A stretch of 64,000 nucleotides of DNA from Aselliscus stoliczkanus. Lineage: Eukaryota; Chordata; Mammalia; Chiroptera; Hipposideridae. Below the pieces are notes generated by a model. That model made no database searches. It saw only the letters and a program-made list of their open reading frames with translations, and was not told where the DNA came from. Below, piece after piece: positions 57,426 to 64,000 of the stretch (within the stretch, counting starts at the first letter, position 1; each line of letters starts with the position of its first letter). The position numbers and the translations under genes were made by a program. The DNA lies in contig CM066740.1 in NCBI GenBank assembly GCA_033961575.1, positions 18,203,501-18,267,500 on the forward strand, read 5' to 3'.

Positions 57426-57870
57426 GTTCTATAAAATCCCCGTTGTAGAAAGAGCTTGTTAAGTGAGAGGAAATATGAATGTTAATTAAATCACAAATCT
57501 CAAAATACTATGTGAAGAAGCCAGATTAATATTATCATGACATAAAGAAGATTTTATCAAGCGAGTGGTACCTATCGCCACTTGATTGGCACTTCTGAAA
57601 ATTCCATAAATTTAGCTTCATAAGCATTTATATCTGGGAGGATTCCCTAGATATTGAACTTGATCTGCTTAATTCTCAGGTGAGGAAAAGAGGCAGAGAA
57701 TACAGGGTCTGGGACAAGACAACCACTTGGCACCAACACTCTACTGAGTGATTTGCTCAACAGGCATTTGTTGATCATTAGTTTTGCGTAAAATACTTTA
57801 CTTGGCTCTGTGAAGGATATGAAGATATGTAACTAATGTAAGGTCTTTTATGAGGCCAGCATTATTAGGA
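57426..57870. other. Intron 5 segment, no feature recognised
   Basis: Ordinary intronic sequence between a MER5 element and an L1 fragment. Confidence 0.4.
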
Positions 57871-57879
57871 TAAAGTTCA

Positions 57880-58700
57880 GAAAAAGCAAAGAGACCAATG
57901 TAACTCGTGAATGTAAACACAAAAAAATCTTCTCAACAAATATTAGTAAATGGAATCCAGTAATATGTAAAAACTATAATGTATAATGAAAAAGAGAAGT
58001 TTAATCCCAGAAATACAAGGATGGTTCAACATTTCAAAAGTCAATCAATGTAATTCAACGTATTCACAGTCTAAAAAAAAAAGAAACTATATGATAAACT
58101 CCATAGATGCAGGAAAAGCTTTTGAGAAAATTCAGTATTCATTCATGAGAAAAATTCTCAGAGAATTAGAAATAGACAGGAACTTCTTCAATCTGATAAA
58201 ATCTATAGCTTACATCATACTTAATAGTGAAAGACTGAATCCTTTTTCACTAAGACTGGGAACAAAGCTAAGACATCTCTTCTTATCATGTCTCTTCAAA
58301 GCTGGCCAGTGCAATAAGGCAAGAAAAATAAATAAAAGGTATACCGATAAGAAGGAAAAAAATAAAACCATCTGTCTTTGCAGATGACATAATTATATAC
58401 ATAGAAAATCTCAAAGAATCTACAAAAAACTTACTAGGACTAATAAGTGGATTTACCAAGGACACAGGATACAAGGTCATTGTACAAAATTCAATTATAT
58501 TTATATGTATTAGTACAAAAAAATACTGAAATACTTAGGTATGAATCTAAAAAAAATGTGTGCAAAAGGCGTATGCCAAACACTTCAAAAGTCTCATGGA
58601 AAATCAGACAAGACTTAAATAAGTGGAAGATTTATCTATATTCATGGATTGGAAGACTCAATATTGTTAAGATGTTAATTCTGCCCAAACTGGACTATCT
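57880..58700 (+). pseudogene. L1 ORF2 reverse-transcriptase fragment
   Basis: The plus strand encodes pieces of L1 ORF2p in shifted frames: IDAGKAFEKIQYSFM (57986-58387 frame), then in another frame SVFADDIIIYIENLKEST at 58371 on, containing the catalytic FADD motif (58377-58388), and GFTKDTGYKVIVQNSI. Further on, WKIYLYSWIGRLNIVKMLIL lies in a third frame. Frameshifts and the absence of both ends show a dead fragment of an old L1. Confidence 0.9.
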
Positions 58701-58789
58701 TTTCAGTTATCTCCTGATCTGTTGGCCTCACCATATCTGCATAATAATAAAACTTACATTTGAAAACATTGATCTCTAAAACAGGGAGT

Positions 58790-59090
58790 ATCTTAGAGCT
58801 CAGTCTCAGACTTGTCTTCTTTTTTCTACTCTCATTTTGGATGTGTCCTCACACAGTCATGTATTTAATATCAGTTCCACAGTGATGACTCCCAAAATTT
58901 AGGTCTCTATTTCCCCTTATTTAGTACCCTATATACAGTAGCACAACCACCACTCACTACCCTGTCAGCTCTGCTCTCTTTATTCTCCTTATCCTCCCTA
59001 ACTTTTCCACCTGACATGTATAAGCAACATAAGGAATCTATTGGTATTCTTAATTTCTGAAATAGTGCTAGATTAACATCATCGTACTGG
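58790..59090 (+). repeat. L2-like fragment (tentative)
   Basis: GAGCTCAGTCTCAGACTTGT and ACAGTGATGACTCCCAAAAT, TTTAGGTCTCTATTTCCCC follow an L2 3'-region order that I remember. Diverged. Confidence 0.45.
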
Positions 59091-62000
59091 GAGGCCAACT
59101 TCAAGGTAGATTTCCTACAACCCAAACCTGCCCTTTGTGTTCCTGCCTTTTCCTAATTAGATTTTCATTTTGTGATCTTTGGAGAGAAGGAAGTACTGTA
59201 TGAGTAAACAAACATTTTTTGAGTGTTTCTCAAAATTTTTCATGATGGAACTTGGCGTAAGTTTTGTATTAGGATCATAGGTGAAGAAAATTTCCATTTA
59301 TCACTTTAAATTGTTTATATAAAACATTGCTATGAAGTCAGCTGGTCTTAGTCTTTGTTATTACTCATCACCCCTCTCCAAGGAAACATTAAGTCCTTCA
59401 AAATTTCCATTGTTTACAAATAAGGCTTATTTCATGGGTGGGAGCAGTCTGATTATCCTTGTTAGAGGGCATCAATATTTAAGAGTAGCACAGGAATTTT
59501 CATAAACATTGAACTTTTAGGCCTGATTGTGCTAGCATTTGAAATGTAACTTTAATTAAATATTAAGCATGAATCTTCAAATCCTCTGTATAACATGTGT
59601 AAAAGAGATATATCAGTGATAATTAATTTTATTCAATTTTAAATGAATATATAACTACATATCTCAGACCCTTAATGTCACATTCATAATTTACTGCTGT
59701 TTGGTAAATTTCCTCCATATGCATGTCTAGTAGCCTGATGCTATGAACTATTATCTTCTCTTGAGAAGGTTTAACTGGTGCTTGTATTCATGATCTCAAA
59801 GATCTCAAGAAAAATTCGATTTTCATTCTTTTGTCATCTGTTGTTTCTTTTTGCCGTAGGAATCTACTGTGTTAAGCAAAATAGACTATAGATATCATAG
59901 GAGGATATAGATGGGACAGTACCTGAGTGTTAGATACGACACCTTTTTCACCCTCTTGCGGTCAGTAGGTATTGGATGTGGTGGAAACTGAGTCTGTGTT
60001 CCTTGAGGAGCATCCCCTTTTGTGGTGCCTAGGACTTGATGGCAGTGATTTCTTAGGAAGAAAAATTTCAAATCTGGCCCAGGAAGTATTTCTGAAAGAG
60101 CAAGTCCCTGAATGCCTTTACTTGCTTGACAGTCAGTAGGTATGGAATGCACTCTGGCTTGTCCAAGGACAATGTAAATTGTGGTATCATCAGCCACCTG
60201 ACCTTCATTTCTTCTTGGCTGGTGGAGGAAGAGCTCAGGACTCATTCTTCTATCTGGGTTGTGGGTCCCACCCCCTTGGAGACTTCCCATTCCTGCTTTC
60301 TCAGTCTCTCATTCTCTGTTGGCTGTTCTCCTTCAGCAAACAAATGGTTCTCTCAATCATAATAGCAAGACACCAAATCTACATTTGGTTTTATATCTTC
60401 TAGTTACTTCTCCATCTATCTCCTTTGCTTTACAGCCCTCAGCAAACTCTTTAGCAATAGCCGACTGGGCCCTGGCTGGGCTGGCCTTGGCTTTATCTCC
60501 AGCCTTATCCCTTGCCATTTCCTACTTCCTTGTCCTAGTAATCCTGCTGCAGTTCCAGGGCCACTCCTTATCTATAGGAACCTCACCTTGGTTATCACTT
60601 CTCCCAGGATGCTTCTGACAGTCACAGATCAAGCGAAGTGACTCTCACTTGTGTTGGCAGAGCAGAGCATCTTAAAGATAGATTTTTTAAAACCTCTTGC
60701 GTATTTTGATTTTTTCCCCCCCATATATTTGTGTGTTGTGCATCTCTTATGTGTTGTGGGATCATGTTTGAAAGATTCCTGTATAGTTTGTCTTGGCCCT
60801 AGAATTTCATCAGCCTCTAGGAGGAGCAGTCTGAAGTCCATCCTAAAAATTGTGTTTCTCTCAAGTCCCTCCAAACTGAACAGTCCACAGCAGGTCAACA
60901 TCACACTGGCTCTGAGGGCTTCTGATGAAGCAGTGGACCAGCCTGCCTGAAACCCCCAAGAACATCCTCTTTCCTGTCAGAATTCTGATTTGGAGATAGG
61001 CGTGTTCCCCTCTCTCTTCGGGTCCCCATCTAGAATATCTCTGTTTAACGCAAAGGTTGATGTGTCGTGTGTACGTAAGAAGCACACAGAGACCAATGAA
61101 AGCCCCTGGGATGGCAGTGATAGTGTTTTCATGGAAGCTGACTGAGGACATGTCCTATATCATTAGATTTCTCTGCACCATGCCCATGCCCAGTGTTGTG
61201 CTGACTCCAGTGGGCCTGGAGGGTCGGGAATGACACCTCAGCTGGAGTGGCATGTGCCAGTTATACACAGTCTCTGTCTCTTGAACTACTTGATGGCAAA
61301 TGTTTGTCTATTTTGTGGTTGTTGGGATGCATTTAACACAGTTTCCTGTAGGAACAATATTATATGTAGTGGTACCTCTTGGTGGCCTGCATATGCTATT
61401 CGATATTGAGACATAGCCAGCCAGTCAGAACTTATACATTTTTTAAGTTATATCCAAATAACACAAAGGTAAACTGATATTATTTGAATAATATTTCTGT
61501 AAGAAAATGTTTCCAACCTTCCACCATGGAATTCCAGGAAACCTCTTTCACTTTTGAAAAGAAAGTGGGATTTTCCAACTCCAAGATGATAGTTGTTGTG
61601 CTTAGATCTTGCGGCAGAAATGTTTTGGTCAAAACCTGATTAGGGAATGTGGATTCTCTTATTTAGAAGAGTTATGGCAAGATTTATTTTTAAAAGCCTC
61701 ATTGGAATAATCTCAAACCCATTATTTAATTTTCATGAGGGAATTTTCACAAAGAGGATTCTGGTAACCTCTGCAGGGATAGCGGTTAAATCCAAGTTGC
61801 TAGAGATTACACTGAGGCTGACGGGTATAAAATGGATTCTGTTGCCCACATCATGGCTCTCATGTGCTGGCTTAGGAGGCTGTTTATCTGAAGGCAACCA
61901 TGTTGAACTGAGAGTTTGTGTTGGGAGACCTTCTCAGGTGGGGAACTTCCTGCTTCTTTACTGTTGCACACTATGAATTGTGTAAATGATTGGCCAACAA

Positions 62001-62330
62001 TTGTCTAAGTTAGGAAGTGTCACTAAGTCTAATTATTTCTTAGGGGAAGATGAGGAGGTGGGGTAGAAAATGATGTTGCTGTTATTTAAGATATTTTCGA
62101 AGTTACCAGCTCTTAGGTGTGAGATATAAGAAAGTCATTCTTATTGGATTTTAGTGACAAGCAGGCCATTGAAAGAAAGGTTTGTTGCAGGGAGCTCGGA
62201 GACTGATGAAATATCTAAATGGAATAGTTCATGAATATAGTCAGGGTCCTTCAGTTGAACTGCCTATAGATAACAAGCTGATATCTTGTACAGTGATAAT
62301 CCTGAGATGGTGGTTCATAGAACATTCCTT
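59091..62330. other. Intron 5 segment, no feature recognised
   Basis: About 3.2 kb without a repeat family, exon or RNA gene that I can name. Open frames around 59895-61151 overlap on opposite strands, lack known domains and do not join in phase to exon 5. Confidence 0.4.
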
Positions 62331-62334
62331 GAAG

Positions 62335-63125
62335 TTCAAGGTACTCAGTTAATTTATTCAACAAATATTTATTGACTGCCTCTTATGTACTAGGTTATAA
62401 TCTAAGTATTGGAAATATAACAATCAGTAAAACAGAAATCTCTCTACTCCCAGGGAGCCTAGAGTTTAGTAGGAGAAGACAGACAGTTTCATAAATAAAC
62501 AGATTTATGTTGCTTAAAGGTGGGAAAACTTTATGAAGAAAAGTAAAGTGGGAAATGAGGGATATGGCTATGGGCCAGGAAAGGCTTCTCCAGGAAGTTA
62601 ACAGAGATTTGAAGGGCATGAGGAGAAATGCAATGTGTCTATCAGAGGGAAATGTTCCAAAGGACAGCCAGTGCAGAGGCCCAAGGCAGAGACATTGAAA
62701 GCAAAGCAGGTGTGGCTGGGGAGAGTGAAGACAGAAGAAAATTACTGTGAGGCTAGATCCCAAGGGCGTTTCCTGCTGCTGTAAAGGCTTTGGCTTTATG
62801 CCGAGGAAGATGAAGGGTCATTCTCATCCTCTGAGCAGAGAGGGGACATAACCTAATTTACATAACAGGATCATTCTGACTCCTGAGTCCAGGTAAGAGA
62901 TTTTGTGGCTGGGACCATGATGGTTATAGCAGAGGTGGTGAGAAGTGGTCAAAGAGGAGATGCACCTTGAAGCCAGTAGGATTTCAGGACGGATACAACG
63001 TGGAGGTGTGCGGATGGGTGTGCGTTGAGTGGGGGCGGGGGATGGGGGATGGTAATTCAAGGATGACTTCCAATGGGAAGGATGGAGCTGCCATTAATTA
63101 TGGTGTGAGAAGACTGTTGGGAGGG
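62335..63125 (-). repeat. Old L2-associated repeat, long copy
   Basis: TTCAACAAATATTTATTGAC and TGCCTCTTATGTACTAGGTT are the antisense L2-type 3' end. The following text (CCAGGAAGTTAACAGAG, GGATCATTCTGACTCCTGAG, GGTGGTGAGAAGTGGTC, AAGGATGACTTCCAATGG) occurs as a block in many mammalian introns. The exact family name is unsure. Confidence 0.5.
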
Positions 63126-63138
63126 CAGGGATTTTTTT

Positions 63139-63242
63139 TTTTTTTTTTGAGGGCAATGTCACTGGCTCTCATATGTGGGACCCGAACCGGGGCCGCTGGC
63201 TTCCCAAGCCAGTGCTTAACCACCGTGCCACTCGGCTGGCCC
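63139..63242 (-). mobile_element. Short tRNA SINE (head only), copy 3
   Basis: On the minus strand GGGCCAGCCGAGTGGCACGG head, ending GCCAGTGACATTGCCCTC before poly-A. A 12-bp target duplication with one mismatch (AGGGATTTTTTT and ACGGATTTTTTT) lies at 63127-63138 and 63243-63254. Confidence 0.88.
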
Positions 63243-63772
63243 ACGGATTTTTTTATTTACTTGTTTTTTTCATTAGGGGCCGGGTAGAATGATACTATGT
63301 CCAGTTTGATGGTTAGAAGGACAAGTGCAGAGGACCACAGGCTTTTGCCAATCCTGTGTCATCACAACGTCACCCTTATTTTGCAGACTGCTCACACTTA
63401 TAGACATCGTCCCACAGCACTGGGACTCAGCACTTTTCCTTGGAGAATTGCTGGGTTCAGGCTAGGGCTGTTGGGAAGCGTGGAACTCCTGAAGGGAAGT
63501 GCCTTTTGGGCCAGAGCTTCCTGCTGACACAAACCCTCAGGGATGGGTCTTCCTTCCTGGGGTCACTCCTATTCTCTTCTCTGCCTTAGTGTCAACTTGT
63601 CACCACCATTAGCTGCTGAGTCCAGCCAGGGTTTCTTTTTCTCCCTTCTCTAACCACTGACAAGCCACCCTCTGAGCTGCTCTCTTTCTCTCTTGTTCAC
63701 AGAGCAGCACAGCCTCCTCTGGTGACAATGGGAAAATATGCAGGTATTACAATTGATTAATTTCTTTCTTTT
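63243..63772. other. Intron 5 segment between two short SINEs
   Basis: No repeat recognised. It contains the strong acceptor-like tract at 63681-63702 described in the findings. Confidence 0.45.
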
Positions 63773-63876
63773 GTTTTTTTTTGAGGGCAGTGTCACTGGC
63801 CCTCATATGTGGGACCCGAACTGGGGCTGCTGGCGACCCAAGCCAGCGCTTAACCACCTCGCCACTCGGCCGGCCC
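63773..63876 (-). mobile_element. Short tRNA SINE (head only), copy 4
   Basis: On the minus strand GGGCCGGCCGAGTGGCGAGG head, ending GCCAGTGACACTGCCCTC before poly-A. A long, slightly diverged target duplication starting TACAATTGATTA lies at 63748 and 63877. Confidence 0.9.
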
Positions 63877-63934
63877 TACAATTGATTATTTTCTTTGTTT
63901 TCCCTTGCCCCATCTGTTTCATTATCTATTTGAT

Positions 63935-63949
63935 CTGATCTGATCTGAT
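63935..63949. repeat. Short (GATCT)n tandem repeat
   Basis: Three GATCT units follow the last SINE. Confidence 0.85.
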
Positions 63950-64000
63950 ACATGAGAACTTCGTCTTCACTGGACTGCACTGATGTGTATTTACATACAT

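Larger units (their letters stand above)
51847..64000 (+). other. RAPGEF5: RAPGEF5 intron 5 (incomplete)
   Basis: From the GTAAGT donor at 51847 to the window end. No segment resembles the downstream coding sequence expected for this gene (acidic linker, REM, RA, CDC25). The exon-like block at 63703-63743 is discussed in the findings. Confidence 0.8.

Noticed and set aside
60126..60618. Overlapping frames around 60.1-60.6 kb, including a leucine/alanine-rich 119-codon frame
   Set aside because: Both strands are open, no domain or signal-peptide pattern fits, and they do not join in phase to exon 5.
1..64000. CRISPR array, operons, prophage or other prokaryotic systems
   Set aside because: No regularly spaced direct repeats; the window is intron-bearing mammalian DNA.

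Overview
The window is vertebrate nuclear DNA, and the repeats point to a bat. tRNA-derived SINEs with a GGCCGGCCGAGTGG head and Ves-like SINEs are mixed with old mammalian repeats (MIR, L2, MER5, MER20, MLT1, L1). The SINE mix fits a horseshoe or roundleaf bat (Rhinolophidae/Hipposideridae). That assignment is inferred from remembered repeat families, not from a search.

I can support one gene: the 5' part of RAPGEF5 (MR-GEF/GFR, a Rap/Ras-family guanine-nucleotide exchange factor) on the plus strand. A CpG island (about 230-900) holds the promoter and coding exon 1 (499-729). After a 43.2-kb first intron come exon 2 (43938-43988), exon 3 (45721-45827), exon 4 (49976-50097) and exon 5 (51678-51846). 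All junctions have AG/GT splice sites and compatible phases (0, 0, 2, 1, then 2 leaving exon 5). Joined, they give 226 complete codons: a low-complexity Ala/Pro/Arg N-terminus followed by an almost complete DEP domain. The later domains expected for this family (REM, Ras-association, CDC25 catalytic) must lie beyond base 64000. The rest of the window (51847-64000) is intron.

The introns are mostly repeat-derived. There are 17 SINE copies in at least four structural types, most with visible target-site duplications. Three small Tc1/mariner-like elements are present, two of which keep a readable transposase C-terminal tail. A further DNA-transposon fossil carries a nested L1. There are several L1 3'-end pieces and one ORF2 reverse-transcriptase fragment, one solo ERV1-like LTR with a GA-expanded interior, one MLT1-like LTR, MER5/MER20 hAT elements, many MIR and L2 fragments, and microsatellites. 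I found no tRNA, rRNA, snRNA or CRISPR feature and no second protein gene. Most other open reading frames are chance frames in GC-rich, repeat or antisense sequence.

I did not find a convincing new biological system. The points most worth checking are the mariner-like family with retained transposase tails, the modular SINE architecture (different heads, shared tail, and a short form ending at one fixed place), a Gly-to-Arg change at a conserved DEP-domain position, an unexplained diverged duplication lying between exons 2 and 3, and a 32-bp exact match between the proximal intron and an LTR 1.6 kb away.
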